From Tateyamaria sp. ANG-S1 (GTDB lineage: Bacteria; Pseudomonadota; Alphaproteobacteria; Rhodobacterales; Rhodobacteraceae): a stretch of DNA of 64,000 nt. Shown one piece after another: positions 26,984 to 36,185 of this stretch. The DNA is taken from positions 372,001 through 436,000 of the forward strand of contig NZ_JWLL01000005.1 of assembly GCF_000814025.1 (NCBI RefSeq). The letters are read 5' to 3'. Under the pieces are notes generated by a model that ran no database searches, had not been told where the DNA came from, and saw only the letters and a list, made by a program, of their open reading frames with translations. Numbering within the stretch: the first letter of the stretch is position 1; every line of letters begins with the position of its first letter. Position numbers and translations under genes: made by a program.

Positions 26984-27436
26984 ATGAGCACGGACAAGAA
27001 CGCACTTGCCATTTCGCTGTTCAGCGAGGTGTTGGCGGCGGACCAAATGGTCCGCAACCGGCTGAGCCGTGTGCTGCCCAAAGGCATGGAAATCTCGCAC
27101 TTTTCAGTCCTGAACCACCTCGCCTGGCATGAGGGCGAGCGCAGCCCTGCGCAGTTGGCCGAGACGTTCAATGTGACCCGTGGGGCCATGACAAACACGC
27201 TCAATCGTCTGGAGTGGGCGGGATACATTCACATCCGCCCCGATTGGGACGACGCGCGTCGCAAGATGGTGGCCATCAGTCCCGCCGGTCGCCGCGCCCG
27301 TGATCAGGCGCTAAGTTCTATCGCGCCGGTGGTCGGAGAAGTGATCGACAAGCTGGGCGAGGATCGCGTGCGGTCGACCCTGCCCATTCTACGCCAGTTG
27401 CGCGTCGAGATGTCGAATAAGCCTAAGCCGGATTAA
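26984..27436 (+). CDS. MarR-family transcriptional regulator
   Basis: A 150-residue winged-helix regulator. The central segment [25 protein letters not shown] is the recognition helix region, and the wing includes [19 protein letters not shown], both typical of MarR proteins. It begins six bases after the nitrilase stop, so it belongs to the same unit as comF-grxC-nitrilase. The effector is unknown. Its end overlaps the convergent ubiG by 14 bases. Confidence 0.88.
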   Translation: MSTDKNALAISLFSEVLAADQMVRNRLSRVLPKGMEISHFSVLNHLAWHEGERSPAQLAETFNVTRGAMTNTLNRLEWAGYIHIRPDWDDARRKMVAISPAGRRARDQALSSIAPVVGEVIDKLGEDRVRSTLPILRQLRVEMSNKPKPD

Positions 27437-28169
27437 GGCTAGCGGTAACGTAGTTCACGCTCAGGTCTGTGTCGGACAGTTTCCAGGCCCAAGTCAGCGG
27501 ATTGAACACGAATCCCTTGCGATCCACGGGGTCCAGACCAGCGTTCCGCATCAGATCAAACAATTCATCTGGTGTGATGAACTTGTTCCACTCATGCGTA
27601 CCTTTGGGCAGCCAGCGCATCACATGCTCTGCCCCGATGATCGCCATCATGTAGGATTTCGGGTTCCGGTTGATGGTCGAGCAGATGTGCAGCCCCCCCG
27701 GTTTCAGAAGTTGCCGACACGCGGTGAGGTAGCTGAGCGGATCGGCCACATGCTCGACCACCTCCATGTTCAGCACGACGTCGAATTGTTCACCTGCCGC
27801 TGCCATATCTTCGGCCGTGGTGTGGCGATAGTCGATGGTCAGGCCGGATTGTTCTGCGTGAACCTTGGCCACGGGGATGTTGCGCTCTGCCGCGTCAGCG
27901 CCCACGACTTCGGCTCCCAAACGCGCCATCGGTTCAGATAGCAAACCGCCGCCGCATCCGATGTCGAGAATGCGCAGCCCTTTGAACGCCTCCGGCTCGG
28001 TCAGATCCCGGTCAAACTCTGCCGCGATCTGGCTGGTGATATAGTCCAGCCGACAGGGGTTCAGCATGTGCAGCGGCTTGAATTTCCCGTTCGGATCCCA
28101 CCATTCCGCTGCCATTGCCTCGAATTTTGCGATTTCCGATGGGTCAACGGTGGTTTGATGCGTTTGCAT
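27423..28169 (-). CDS. ubiG: Ubiquinone biosynthesis O-methyltransferase
   Basis: Performs both O-methylations in ubiquinone synthesis. The 248-residue protein has the family N-terminus ([20 protein letters not shown]), the SAM-binding loop [15 protein letters not shown] at about 68-82, NMEVVEHV, and the [12 protein letters not shown] and [12 protein letters not shown] segments specific for UbiG. It is transcribed toward marR and divergent from pip across 49 bases. Confidence 0.97.
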   Translation of the reverse strand: MQTHQTTVDPSEIAKFEAMAAEWWDPNGKFKPLHMLNPCRLDYITSQIAAEFDRDLTEPEAFKGLRILDIGCGGGLLSEPMARLGAEVVGADAAERNIPVAKVHAEQSGLTIDYRHTTAEDMAAAGEQFDVVLNMEVVEHVADPLSYLTACRQLLKPGGLHICSTINRNPKSYMMAIIGAEHVMRWLPKGTHEWNKFITPDELFDLMRNAGLDPVDRKGFVFNPLTWAWKLSDTDLSVNYVTASLNPA

Positions 28170-28218
28170 TTGCGTCTCCGTATGCTCATGTGCGTCTTAC
28201 GCCCTATGTAGGTCAGTA

Positions 28219-29190
28219 ATGGACAAACACAGCGATCAAAAGCGCGCGGTACAATATCTGTATCCGCCCATGGACCCCTACGACCAACGGATGCTGGAGG
28301 TTGGGCAGGGGCACCGTATTTATGTAGAGCAATGCGGCAATCCCAACGGGATGCCCGTGGTCGTTTTGCATGGCGGCCCAGGCGGTGGGTGCAGCCCAGC
28401 GATGCGGCGCTATTTCGATCCCGAACACTACCGGGTGATTCTGTTTGATCAGCGCGGTTGTGGGCGATCCCGTCCGCATGCGTCGGTGATGAACAACACA
28501 ACGTGGCATCTGGTTGATGACATCGAGTTGATCCGCAAGACGTTGGGTATCGACGCTTGGATCGTTTTTGGCGGGTCATGGGGCGCGACCCTTGCTCTAA
28601 TCTATGCCGAGGCGCATCCGTCTCGCGTGCGTAACCTCGTCCTGCGCGGCGTGTTTCTGATGACACAGGCAGAATTGGATTGGTTCTATGGCGGTGGCGC
28701 GGGCAAATTCTGGCCCGAGGTCTGGTCGCGGTTCGAAGGGCTGATCCCCGAAGACGAGCGTGGCGATCTGATAGGTGCATATCATCGGCGCCTGTTTTCG
28801 GGCGATGTGGCGATGGAGACGCGGTTTGCCCGCGCTTGGTCGTCGTGGGAAAATGCTCTGGCTTCCATCCATTCGTCAGGTGCCGGTGGCGAAGCGCCCG
28901 GCGACTATGCCCGCGCCTTTGCCCGGCTTGAGAATCACTATTTCACTAACGCTGGGTTCCTTGAGTTCGACGGCCAGATCCTGGCCCATGCCGGGCGGAT
29001 CAAGCACATTCCCGGCACCATTGTGCAGGGCCGCTACGATATGATTTGCCCGCCGGACAGCGCCTATGCCTTGTCCAAGGCGTGGCCGCTGGGTGAGCTG
29101 AAAATGGTGCGCAATGCCGGTCATGCCTTGTCTGAGCCGGGGATTTCGGCTGAATTGGTGCGCACCATGGACAGGATCGCAGGAAAATGA
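28219..29190 (+). CDS. pip: Proline iminopeptidase
   Basis: An alpha/beta hydrolase of 323 residues that removes N-terminal proline from peptides. The oxyanion-hole motif HGGPGGG is at 51-57 and the nucleophile Ser120 sits in GGSWGAT. The aspartate in GRYDMICPP and the histidine in NAGHALSEPG complete the triad. Family motifs such as VVLHGGPGGGCSP, FDQRGCGRS and RGVFL are all present. It overlaps the following gene by four bases (ATGA), so the two are coupled. Confidence 0.95.
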   Translation: MDKHSDQKRAVQYLYPPMDPYDQRMLEVGQGHRIYVEQCGNPNGMPVVVLHGGPGGGCSPAMRRYFDPEHYRVILFDQRGCGRSRPHASVMNNTTWHLVDDIELIRKTLGIDAWIVFGGSWGATLALIYAEAHPSRVRNLVLRGVFLMTQAELDWFYGGGAGKFWPEVWSRFEGLIPEDERGDLIGAYHRRLFSGDVAMETRFARAWSSWENALASIHSSGAGGEAPGDYARAFARLENHYFTNAGFLEFDGQILAHAGRIKHIPGTIVQGRYDMICPPDSAYALSKAWPLGELKMVRNAGHALSEPGISAELVRTMDRIAGK

Positions 29191-29957
29191 CCCGCATCGA
29201 CCGCCGCGCGCTATTTGCTTCCGGTGCTGCCGCAGCCTTGCTCGCGGCCACGGGCGCATCGGCGTTGCCACAGCGCGGTGGGCGGTTGCGGGCGGCATTG
29301 TCGCCTGAGTTGTTCGAGCGGGCGGTGGCCGCGACGGTCTATGACAACCTGACCGAGATTGCGGCAGATGGCACGTTGCGTGGCGAGCTGGCGACGGATT
29401 GGTCGTCGGACGCGGATGCGCGTGTGTGGCGGTTCAAGCTGCGTGAGGGCGTGACCTTCCACGATGGGACACCGTTTGATGCTTCAGCCGTCGCCCATCT
29501 GATGTGGGATGTTGAAGCACTGGATGCTCTGACAGTTCAGATCACTCTGGATGCGCCAAACCCGAGCCTGCCTTACCTGCTGGCCCAACCGGGCTTCGAA
29601 ATTTGCGGGGCGACAGGCACTGGCCTTTATGAAGTGCAAAAGCTGGATGAAGGGCGCCACTTCATCGGGACGCGCTTGGCGGATCACTGGAAACAGGGCG
29701 CAGGCTGGTTCGATTCTGTTGAGTTCGTGCAGTTCAGTGCGGACCACGTACGTGGCGAAGCGCTGCGCGACGGGTTGGTCGATGTGGCGGATGTCATTGC
29801 GCTGGATGACTATGCAGACCCGCGCGATTTCCAGACGTTACCCAATGCGCACGCCCCGACGCATATTGCCAGCCGGTCAGTCACTGTGCCTGTCACGGTC
29901 GGCAAATCCTGGCCACTGGACAACCTGCGCATGTCGGAACGGTGGTGGATGGCCTGA
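29187..29957 (+). CDS. Half-length solute-binding protein (SBP family 5-like) with Tat signal
   Basis: A 256-residue exported protein. It starts with TRIDRRALFASGAAAALLAATGASA, a twin-arginine-type signal. The mature part matches the first domain of family 5 peptide-binding proteins (ATVYDNLTEIAADGTLRGEL, VWRFKLREGVTFHDGTPF) but the usual length is about 500 residues. Here the middle is shortened and the end (LDNLRMSERWWMA) resembles an internal segment of the family. No frame continuing the homology follows the TGA, so it looks like a stable compact form, not a recent truncation. It is translationally coupled to pip, so a role in peptide handling is possible. No transporter genes adjoin. Confidence 0.72.
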   Translation: MTRIDRRALFASGAAAALLAATGASALPQRGGRLRAALSPELFERAVAATVYDNLTEIAADGTLRGELATDWSSDADARVWRFKLREGVTFHDGTPFDASAVAHLMWDVEALDALTVQITLDAPNPSLPYLLAQPGFEICGATGTGLYEVQKLDEGRHFIGTRLADHWKQGAGWFDSVEFVQFSADHVRGEALRDGLVDVADVIALDDYADPRDFQTLPNAHAPTHIASRSVTVPVTVGKSWPLDNLRMSERWWMA

Positions 29958-30046
29958 AGGGCTTGCAGACTCAGGGGCACATGCGTATATCCCATTCAAC
30001 AGCGGCGCGCTGGGGTCCACACCCAACGCTCCACCGGGTAACATCA

Positions 30047-30069
30047 ACGGGCCGCGCGCCCGTTTTTTT
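30047..30069 (+). terminator. Intrinsic terminator or attenuator just before rimP
   Basis: ACGGGC (30047-30052) and GCCCGT (30058-30063) form a GC-rich hairpin around CGCGC, followed by six T. It lies 27 bases before the rimP ATG, leaving too little room for an ordinary promoter in between. Confidence 0.8.
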
Positions 30070-30096
30070 GTGCCCTGCACATAGATATTGGACACC

Positions 30097-30690
30097 ATGA
30101 CCAACGACCTGATTGCCAAAGCTGCCATCGACCGCCGCCTGGCCGAGATCATCACCCCGGTGATCGAGGATCTGGGCTATGAGCTGGTGCGTGTGCGGCT
30201 GATGAGCGGCAAGGAAACGACGCTGCAGGTCATGGCCGACAAGCCCGATGGCGGGATTGAGGTCGATGATTGTGCGGCGATTTCGACTGCTGTGAGTGCG
30301 ACCTTGGATGTCGAGGACCCGATCCTTGACGCCTACACGCTTGAAGTGTCCTCACCTGGCATCGACCGTCCGCTGACGCGGCTCAAGGACTTCGATATGT
30401 TCGAAGGGTACGAGGCCAAGCTGGAAACCGATGAGCTGATCGATGGACGTCGCCGCTTCAAAGGCGTGCTGGCCGGGATCGAGGACGATGAGGTTCTGAT
30501 CAACGTCACGGGTGGCGGCGACGGCGAAGAGATCACCATCGGCCTGAAGTTCGAGTGGTTGAGCGATGCCAAGCTGGTCCTGACGGACGAGCTGATCAAA
30601 GAAATGCTGCGCCAGCGCAAAGCCGCGGGCGTGTTGAACGAAGACAATTTCGACGAGATTGAGACCGAAGGGTCAGAGGAGGACAGCTGA
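30097..30690 (+). CDS. rimP: Ribosome maturation factor RimP
   Basis: Needed for assembly of the 30S subunit. The 197-residue protein has both family parts: an N-terminal domain with [17 protein letters not shown] and the [17 protein letters not shown] signature, and a C-terminal SH3-like domain, then an acidic tail. The ATG at 30097 is preferred to a TTG nine bases upstream. The TGA overlaps the nusA ATG by one base. It is the first gene of the conserved rimP-nusA-ylxR-infB order. Confidence 0.95.
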   Translation: MTNDLIAKAAIDRRLAEIITPVIEDLGYELVRVRLMSGKETTLQVMADKPDGGIEVDDCAAISTAVSATLDVEDPILDAYTLEVSSPGIDRPLTRLKDFDMFEGYEAKLETDELIDGRRRFKGVLAGIEDDEVLINVTGGGDGEEITIGLKFEWLSDAKLVLTDELIKEMLRQRKAAGVLNEDNFDEIETEGSEEDS

Positions 30691-32309
30691 TGGCCATTAC
30701 ATCTGCAAACCAGCTTGAGCTGCTGCAAACCGCCGAGGCGGTGGCCCGCGAAAAGATGATCGACCCCGCGCTCGTGGTCGAGGCGATGGAAGAATCGCTC
30801 GCCCGTGCGGCGAAGTCCCGCTACGGCGCCGAAATGGACATTCGCGTGTCCATCGACCGCAAGACCGGCAAGGCAACCTTTACCCGTGTCCGCACCGTGG
30901 TCGAGGAAGAAGAGCTGGAGAACTACCAGGCCGAGTTCACTGTTGAGCAGGCCAAGCAGTACATGGACAACCCAGCCGTCGGTGACACCTTTGTTGAGGA
31001 AGTCCCTCCGGTCGAGATGGGCCGGATCGCCGCCCAATCCGCCAAGCAGGTGATTCTGCAGAAGGTCCGCGAGGCTGAGCGGGATCGTCAGTACGAAGAG
31101 TTCAAGGATCGTGCGGGCACCATCATCAACGCGCTGGTCAAGCGTGAGGAATACGGCAACGTCATCGTCGATGTGGGTGCGGGCGAAGCAATCCTGCGCC
31201 GCAACGAAAAGATCGGCCGCGAATCGTACCGTCCGAATGATCGCATTCGCTGCTACATCAAGGATGTGCGGCGTGAGCAGCGTGGCCCGCAGATCTTTCT
31301 GAGCCGCACGGCGCCTGAGTTCATGGCCGAGCTGTTCAAGATGGAAGTGCCCGAGATCTACGACGGCATCATCGAGATCAAAGCGGTTGCCCGTGACCCG
31401 GGTTCGCGCGCGAAGATTGCCGTGATTTCCTATGACAACTCCATCGACCCCGTCGGTGCCTGTGTTGGTATGCGTGGTTCCCGCGTGCAGGCCGTTGTGA
31501 ACGAACTGCAAGGCGAAAAGATCGACATCATTCCATGGAATGAGGACCAGCCGACCTTCCTCGTGAACGCATTGCAGCCCGCCGAGGTCAGCAAGGTGGT
31601 TCTGGATGAGGAGGCGGGCAAGATCGAAGTGGTTGTGCCCGAGGAGCAGTTGAGCCTCGCCATTGGTCGCCGTGGTCAGAACGTGCGTCTGGCCTCGCAA
31701 CTGACCAACCTCGACATCGATATCATGACCGAGGCTGAAGAATCGGCGCGTCGTCAGGCCGAATTCGAAGAGCGCACCAAGCTGTTTATGGACACGTTGG
31801 ACCTTGACGAATTCTTTGCCCAGCTGCTGGTGTCCGAAGGGTTCACGAACCTGGAAGAGGTCGCTTACGTCGAACTGGACGAACTGTTGGTCATCGACGG
31901 CGTGGACGAAGGCACTGCCGAAGAACTGCAGGCCCGTGCCCGCGACGTGCTGGAAGCCCAAGCCAAGGCAGCGCTAGACAATGCGCGCAGCATGGGAGCC
32001 GAGGACAGCCTTATTGAATTCGACGGGCTCACACCCCAAATGGTAGAGGCGCTCGCCAAGGACGACGTCAAAACCCTCGAAGATTTTGCAACTTGCGCAG
32101 ACTGGGAACTGGCCGGTGGCTGGACAACCGTCGATGGCGAACGTCACAAGGACGATGGTGTTCTGGAACCCTTCGACGTGTCGCTGGAAGAGGCGCAGCA
32201 CCTGATCATGACCGCCCGTGTTCTGCTGGGTTGGGTTGATCCCGCTGAATTGGAAGCCGAAGCCGAGGCTGAAGACGGCGAAGAGCTGACCGAGGAGGCC
32301 GAGGCCTGA
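30690..32309 (+). CDS. nusA: Transcription termination/antitermination factor NusA
   Basis: Binds RNA polymerase and nascent RNA to modulate pausing, termination and antitermination. The 539-residue protein has the NusA N-terminal domain (1 to about 130), S1 domain (about 135-200), two KH domains ([18 protein letters not shown] and [16 protein letters not shown]), then acidic repeat-like segments with helix-hairpin-helix character (about 350-539). The extra C-terminal repeats are usual in alphaproteobacteria. Its stop codon lies inside a 20-base near-perfect palindrome. NusA is known to regulate its own operon by termination in the leader in enterobacteria. Confidence 0.97.
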   Translation: MAITSANQLELLQTAEAVAREKMIDPALVVEAMEESLARAAKSRYGAEMDIRVSIDRKTGKATFTRVRTVVEEEELENYQAEFTVEQAKQYMDNPAVGDTFVEEVPPVEMGRIAAQSAKQVILQKVREAERDRQYEEFKDRAGTIINALVKREEYGNVIVDVGAGEAILRRNEKIGRESYRPNDRIRCYIKDVRREQRGPQIFLSRTAPEFMAELFKMEVPEIYDGIIEIKAVARDPGSRAKIAVISYDNSIDPVGACVGMRGSRVQAVVNELQGEKIDIIPWNEDQPTFLVNALQPAEVSKVVLDEEAGKIEVVVPEEQLSLAIGRRGQNVRLASQLTNLDIDIMTEAEESARRQAEFEERTKLFMDTLDLDEFFAQLLVSEGFTNLEEVAYVELDELLVIDGVDEGTAEELQARARDVLEAQAKAALDNARSMGAEDSLIEFDGLTPQMVEALAKDDVKTLEDFATCADWELAGGWTTVDGERHKDDGVLEPFDVSLEEAQHLIMTARVLLGWVDPAELEAEAEAEDGEELTEEAEA

Positions 32310-32320
32310 TCTCAGGCCTC
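32301..32320. repeat. Inverted repeat across the nusA stop codon
   Basis: GAGGCCTGA-TC-TCAGGCCTC: nine base pairs around two bases, containing the nusA stop. As RNA it gives a compact eight-pair hairpin with a four-base loop. No T tract follows, so it is probably not a terminator; it sits about ten bases before the ylxR start and could modulate reinitiation or RNA processing. Confidence 0.55.
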
Positions 32321-32331
32321 GGGTGGGCCTG

Positions 32332-32982
32332 ATGGGTCGCGGTGGCGTCTCAAAGGATCGGTCGGATGGACCGGAGCGCAAGTGCATTGCCACGGGCGAG
32401 GTGCAACCCAAGCATGGGTTGATCCGCTTTGTCGTGGGACCCGATGCGCAGATCGTGCCGGACATCGCGGGCAAGCTGCCCGGTCGTGGCATCTATGTTG
32501 CGGCGGATCGGGCAGCCTTGGACAAGGCGGTGCAGAAAAAGCTGTTTGCACGGGGTGCCAAGCAACCCGTGCAGGTGCCGGATGATCTGGTGGCTGAGGT
32601 TGAGCGGCAATTGGCGCGGCGGGTCATTGACCTGATCGCGCTGTCCCGCAAGGGCGGTCGGGCCGTCGCGGGCTATGAAAAGGTCAAGAACATGCTCCAG
32701 ATGGAAGAGGCGCAGGTTCTGATCCAGGCGGTCGACGGGTCTGGTCGTGGCAAGTCCAAGTTGAGTACGCCGCATTTCGGCACGTATATCGGCTGGCTGA
32801 CGGCAGATGAGTTGGGTTTGGCTTTTGGCCGTCAAACTGTGATACATGGGGCGCTCGCCTCTGGTGGACTCACGCAACGTGTTGTAGAGGAAGCCAACCG
32901 CTTACGCGGATTCCGCGAAAGTGCAGTGGCTGGCGCCACCGGGCGCGAAAATGACGGCGGCAAGGGCCGCCGGGAAGGATAG
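32332..32982 (+). CDS. YlxR (DUF448) RNA-binding protein with C-terminal L7Ae-like domain
   Basis: A 216-residue protein between nusA and infB, the usual place of ylxR. The N-terminal domain has ERKCIATGEVQPKHGLIRF and the LPGRGIYVAADRAAL segment of DUF448. The C-terminal part (about 95-200) has LIALSRKGGRAVAGYEKV, similar to L7Ae/YlxQ-type RNA-binding domains; in Firmicutes these are two separate genes. An in-frame GTG nine bases earlier is an alternative start. Role: probably RNA or nucleoid binding linked to translation; not precisely known. Confidence 0.88.
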   Translation: MGRGGVSKDRSDGPERKCIATGEVQPKHGLIRFVVGPDAQIVPDIAGKLPGRGIYVAADRAALDKAVQKKLFARGAKQPVQVPDDLVAEVERQLARRVIDLIALSRKGGRAVAGYEKVKNMLQMEEAQVLIQAVDGSGRGKSKLSTPHFGTYIGWLTADELGLAFGRQTVIHGALASGGLTQRVVEEANRLRGFRESAVAGATGRENDGGKGRREG

Positions 32983-32991
32983 ACGAGCTTT

Positions 32992-35463
32992 ATGAGCGAT
33001 ACTGACGGGAAAAAGACACTGGGTCTGCGCAGCGGCGCGCGTCCGGGCAATGTGAAACAGAGTTTCAGCCACGGCCGGACCAAGAATGTCGTCGTCGAAA
33101 CCAAGCGCAAGCGCGTTGTGGTGCCGAAGCCCGGTGCCGCGAAGCCTGCTGGTGCCGGTGGTGCTGCCGGGGGTGACCCCAGCCGTCGCCCGGCGGGCAT
33201 TTCAGATGCCGAGATGGAGCGCCGCCTGAAGGCTGTTCAAGCGGCCAAGGCGCGTGAAGTCGAAGAAGCCGCCAAGCGCGAGGCCGAAGAAAAGGCCCGC
33301 GAAGCCGAACGCGAGCGTCGCCGTGCCGAAGCCGAAGCCAAGGAAAAGGCCGAGCGCGAACGCGAAGAGGCTTTGAAGGCTAAGGAAGAAGAAGAGAAGC
33401 GCAAGGCCGCCGAAGCGGCTGCGGCTGCTCAAGCTGCGGCTGCCGCACCTGCCGAAAAAGCGCAACCGGCGCAACGTCAGGCGCAGCCTGCCGCGACCCC
33501 GCGCAAGAACGAGCGTGACCGCGATCAGCGGCCCAACAACCGCGGTCGCGACGATGGCGGTCGCCGTTCGGGCAAGCTGACGCTGAACCAGGCGCTGTCC
33601 GGTGGCGAAGGTGGACGTCAGCGGTCGATGGCGGCCATGAAGCGCAAACAGGAACGTGCCCGGCAAAAAGCCATGGGCGGTTCGGTCGAGCGTGAAAAGG
33701 TTGTACGCGACGTGCAGGTGCCCGAGGCCATCGTCGTGAGCGAGCTTGCCAACCGCATGACCGAAAAGGTCGGCGATGTGGTCAAGGCGCTGATGAACAA
33801 CGGCATGATGGTCACGCAGAACCAGACCATCGACGCCGACACCGCCGAACTGATCGTCGAGGAGTTCGGCCACCGCGTGCAGCGTGTGTCCGACGCCGAT
33901 GTCGAGGACGTGATTAAAGAGGTTGAGGACAAGGCAGAAGACCTGCTGGGTCGTCCGCCGGTCATCACCATCATGGGTCACGTCGACCACGGTAAAACAT
34001 CGCTGCTTGATGCGATTCGTGATGCGAAGGTTGTGGCCGGCGAAGCTGGCGGGATCACGCAGCACATTGGTGCCTACCAGGTCAAAACCGATGATGGCGT
34101 GACGCTGTCATTCCTCGATACACCTGGCCACGCGGCGTTTACGTCGATGCGGTCGCGCGGTGCGCAGGTGACGGACATCGTGGTGCTGGTTGTTGCGGCA
34201 GATGACGCCGTGATGCCGCAGACGATCGAGGCCATCAACCATGCCAAGGCAGCTGAGGTTCCGATGATCGTTGCGATCAACAAATGCGACAAGCCGGAGG
34301 CGAACCCGGACAAGGTGCGCACCGACCTGCTGCAGCACGAAGTGATCGTCGAGAAGATGTCCGGTGAAGTGCAGGACGTCGAAGTGTCTGCCATCACGGG
34401 TAAGGGTCTGGATGAACTGCTGGAAGCCATTGCGCTTCAGGCCGAAATTCTGGAACTGAAAGCGAACCCCGACCGCGCGGCCCAAGGTGCTGTGATCGAG
34501 GCGCAGCTGGATGTGGGCCGCGGGCCCGTTGCGACCGTTCTGGTTCAGACCGGCACGCTGCGCCAAGGCGATATCTTTGTTGTGGGTGAGCAGTACGGTA
34601 AGGTCCGGGCGCTCATCAACGACAAGGGCGAGCGCGTGAAAGAGGCGGGACCGTCTGTTCCGGTTGAGGTGCTTGGCCTGAACGGTACGCCCGAGGCGGG
34701 TGACGTTCTGAACGTGACCGAGACCGAAGCGCAAGCGCGCGAGATCGCGGAATATCGCGAGAAAGCGGCCAAGGATAAACGTGCCGCAGCCGGTGCGGCG
34801 ACAACCCTCGAACAGCTTATGGCCAACGCTAAGGCGGACGAGAACGTCAGCGAACTGCCCATTCTGGTCAAAGCGGACGTGCAGGGTTCTGCCGAGGCTA
34901 TCGTTCAGGCGATGGAAAAGATCGGCAACGACGAAGTCCGTGTGCGTGTGCTGCACTCCGGTGTGGGCGCGATCACTGAAACCGATGTCGGTCTCGCTGA
35001 AGCGAGCCAGGCGCCGATCATGGGCTTCAACGTCCGTGCGAATGCCTCGGCCCGGAACACGGCGAACCAGAAAGGCGTGGAGATTCGGTATTACTCGGTC
35101 ATCTACGACCTTGTGGATGATGTGAAAGCGGCTGCGTCTGGCCTGCTGAGTGCTGAGATTCGCGAGAACTTCATCGGCTACGCCGAGATCAAGGAAGTCT
35201 TCAAAGTTACTGGCGTTGGCAAGGTTGCCGGGTGTCTGGTGACCGAAGGTGTTGCCCGCCGTTCGGCAGGTGTGCGGCTGCTGCGTGATAACGTGGTGAT
35301 CCACGAAGGCACCCTGAAAACCCTCAAACGATTCAAGGATGAAGTGGCAGAAGTTCAGTCGGGTCAGGAATGCGGTATGGCGTTTGAAAACTACGACGAT
35401 ATTCGCCCGGCCGACGTCATCGAGATTTTCGAGCGGGAAGAAGTCACCCGGACGCTGGACTGA
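32992..35463 (+). CDS. infB: Translation initiation factor IF-2
   Basis: GTPase that brings initiator tRNA to the 30S subunit and promotes subunit joining. At 823 residues it has a long N-terminal region with an Ala/Glu/Lys/Arg-rich coiled segment (about 75-160), the conserved IF2-N domain, and the G domain with GHVDHGKT at 329-336, DTPGHAAF and NKCDKPE, followed by domains II to IV. The low-complexity N-terminal segment is expected for the family. It closes the rimP-nusA-ylxR-infB unit and is followed by a strong terminator. Confidence 0.98.
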   Translation: MSDTDGKKTLGLRSGARPGNVKQSFSHGRTKNVVVETKRKRVVVPKPGAAKPAGAGGAAGGDPSRRPAGISDAEMERRLKAVQAAKAREVEEAAKREAEEKAREAERERRRAEAEAKEKAEREREEALKAKEEEEKRKAAEAAAAAQAAAAAPAEKAQPAQRQAQPAATPRKNERDRDQRPNNRGRDDGGRRSGKLTLNQALSGGEGGRQRSMAAMKRKQERARQKAMGGSVEREKVVRDVQVPEAIVVSELANRMTEKVGDVVKALMNNGMMVTQNQTIDADTAELIVEEFGHRVQRVSDADVEDVIKEVEDKAEDLLGRPPVITIMGHVDHGKTSLLDAIRDAKVVAGEAGGITQHIGAYQVKTDDGVTLSFLDTPGHAAFTSMRSRGAQVTDIVVLVVAADDAVMPQTIEAINHAKAAEVPMIVAINKCDKPEANPDKVRTDLLQHEVIVEKMSGEVQDVEVSAITGKGLDELLEAIALQAEILELKANPDRAAQGAVIEAQLDVGRGPVATVLVQTGTLRQGDIFVVGEQYGKVRALINDKGERVKEAGPSVPVEVLGLNGTPEAGDVLNVTETEAQAREIAEYREKAAKDKRAAAGAATTLEQLMANAKADENVSELPILVKADVQGSAEAIVQAMEKIGNDEVRVRVLHSGVGAITETDVGLAEASQAPIMGFNVRANASARNTANQKGVEIRYYSVIYDLVDDVKAAASGLLSAEIRENFIGYAEIKEVFKVTGVGKVAGCLVTEGVARRSAGVRLLRDNVVIHEGTLKTLKRFKDEVAEVQSGQECGMAFENYDDIRPADVIEIFEREEVTRTLD

Positions 35464-35481
35464 TAGGTACCTGCAAGAACG

Positions 35482-35519
35482 AGAAAAGGGGACGGTATGA
35501 AACCGTCCCCTTTTCTATT
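35482..35519 (+). terminator. Rho-independent terminator after infB
   Basis: A 15-bp perfect stem (35482-35496 with 35502-35516, core AGGGGACGGT/ACCGTCCCCT) around ATGAA. The T-rich arm is part of the stem, and the A-rich opposite arm makes it usable from the other strand for the small gene that ends at 35532. Confidence 0.9.
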
Positions 35520-35531
35520 CAGATCGTCGCG

Positions 35532-35666
35532 TTATGCAGCTTGCGAAACGGGCATTCCGGAATATTGGGCTCCGTCAACCCGAACAGTCATCCGTCCATC
35601 TGGAAGGGTCTTGACGTAAACCCCTTGGATCAAAACGGCGCTGCCCAAAGCAATAGTGCGTAGCAT
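35532..35666 (-). CDS. Conserved-looking small protein, 44 residues, function unknown
   Basis: A short gene with a strong ribosome-binding site (GGAGGAAAG seven bases or less from ATG), candidate promoter and terminator of its own. The product starts MLRTIALGSAVLIQGVYVK and continues with LPDGRMTVRVDGAQYSG, a hydrophobic N-terminus (a short signal-like or membrane stretch) followed by what looks like a small beta hairpin. No family is recognised. It is flanked by the infB terminator and mutT. The tidy expression signals are the main evidence that it is real. Confidence 0.65.
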   Translation of the reverse strand: MLRTIALGSAVLIQGVYVKTLPDGRMTVRVDGAQYSGMPVSQAA

Positions 35667-35701
35667 GACTTTCCTCCCCAAAAAGAAAGTTGTGCACTCA
35701 A

Positions 35702-35731
35702 CTATAAGTAATTCGGTTAACGAGTCATCAA
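35702..35731 (-). promoter_or_regulatory. Candidate sigma-70 promoter of the 44-residue protein
   Basis: On the minus strand TTGATG (35731-35726) and TTATAG (35707-35702) are 18 bases apart, in an AT-rich island that stands out from the surroundings. The -10 end is 35 bases from the ATG. Confidence 0.5.
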
Positions 35732-35786
35732 CAATGTCACAAAAATGTCGTTTTTTTTGTCGTTTTGAGAAAGTTGTTACCCAACG

Positions 35787-36185
35787 TTACAACCAATCCC
35801 GAAGAATTGGGATCAAAGGAATGTCCGCTTCCGGCATTGGATAGTTTTTTAGGTCATTCGGTTTGACCCATTTTAGCGCCTGATTTTCGCGAGATTGGGG
35901 TGTGCCTTCCCACTTTCTACATGCAAAAAGCGGCATCAAAAGGTGGAAGTCCGCATAGCTGTGGCTGGCAAATGTAAGTGGTGCCAGGCACGACGCCCAG
36001 GTGTCTATGCCAAGTTCTTCGTCCAATTCACGAATCAGCGCTGCTTCGGGGCTTTCGCCCGCCTCGACCTTGCCCCCGGGAAACTCCCAAAGGCCGGCCA
36101 TCGACTTGCCTTCGGGTCGCTGGGCCAGCAATACTCTGCCGTCAACGTCAATCAGCGCGACCGCTGATACCAGCACAACCTTCAT
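35787..36185 (-). CDS. mutT: 8-oxo-dGTP diphosphatase MutT (third Nudix protein)
   Basis: Cleans oxidised GTP/dGTP from the pool to prevent A:T to C:G mutation. The 132-residue protein has a perfect Nudix box at residues 38-60 (Gly38, Glu44, Arg52-Glu53, Glu56-Glu57, Gly59). LLAQRPEGKSMAGLWEFPGG just before it is the MutT signature. The ATG at 36185 overlaps the argJ stop as ATGA. It is the last gene of the ppiC-argJ-mutT unit. Confidence 0.94.
   Translation of the reverse strand: MKVVLVSAVALIDVDGRVLLAQRPEGKSMAGLWEFPGGKVEAGESPEAALIRELDEELGIDTWASCLAPLTFASHSYADFHLLMPLFACRKWEGTPQSRENQALKWVKPNDLKNYPMPEADIPLIPILRDWL

Noticed and set aside
34108-35304. Open frame antisense to infB
   Set aside because: Shadow of a conserved gene; no independent support.
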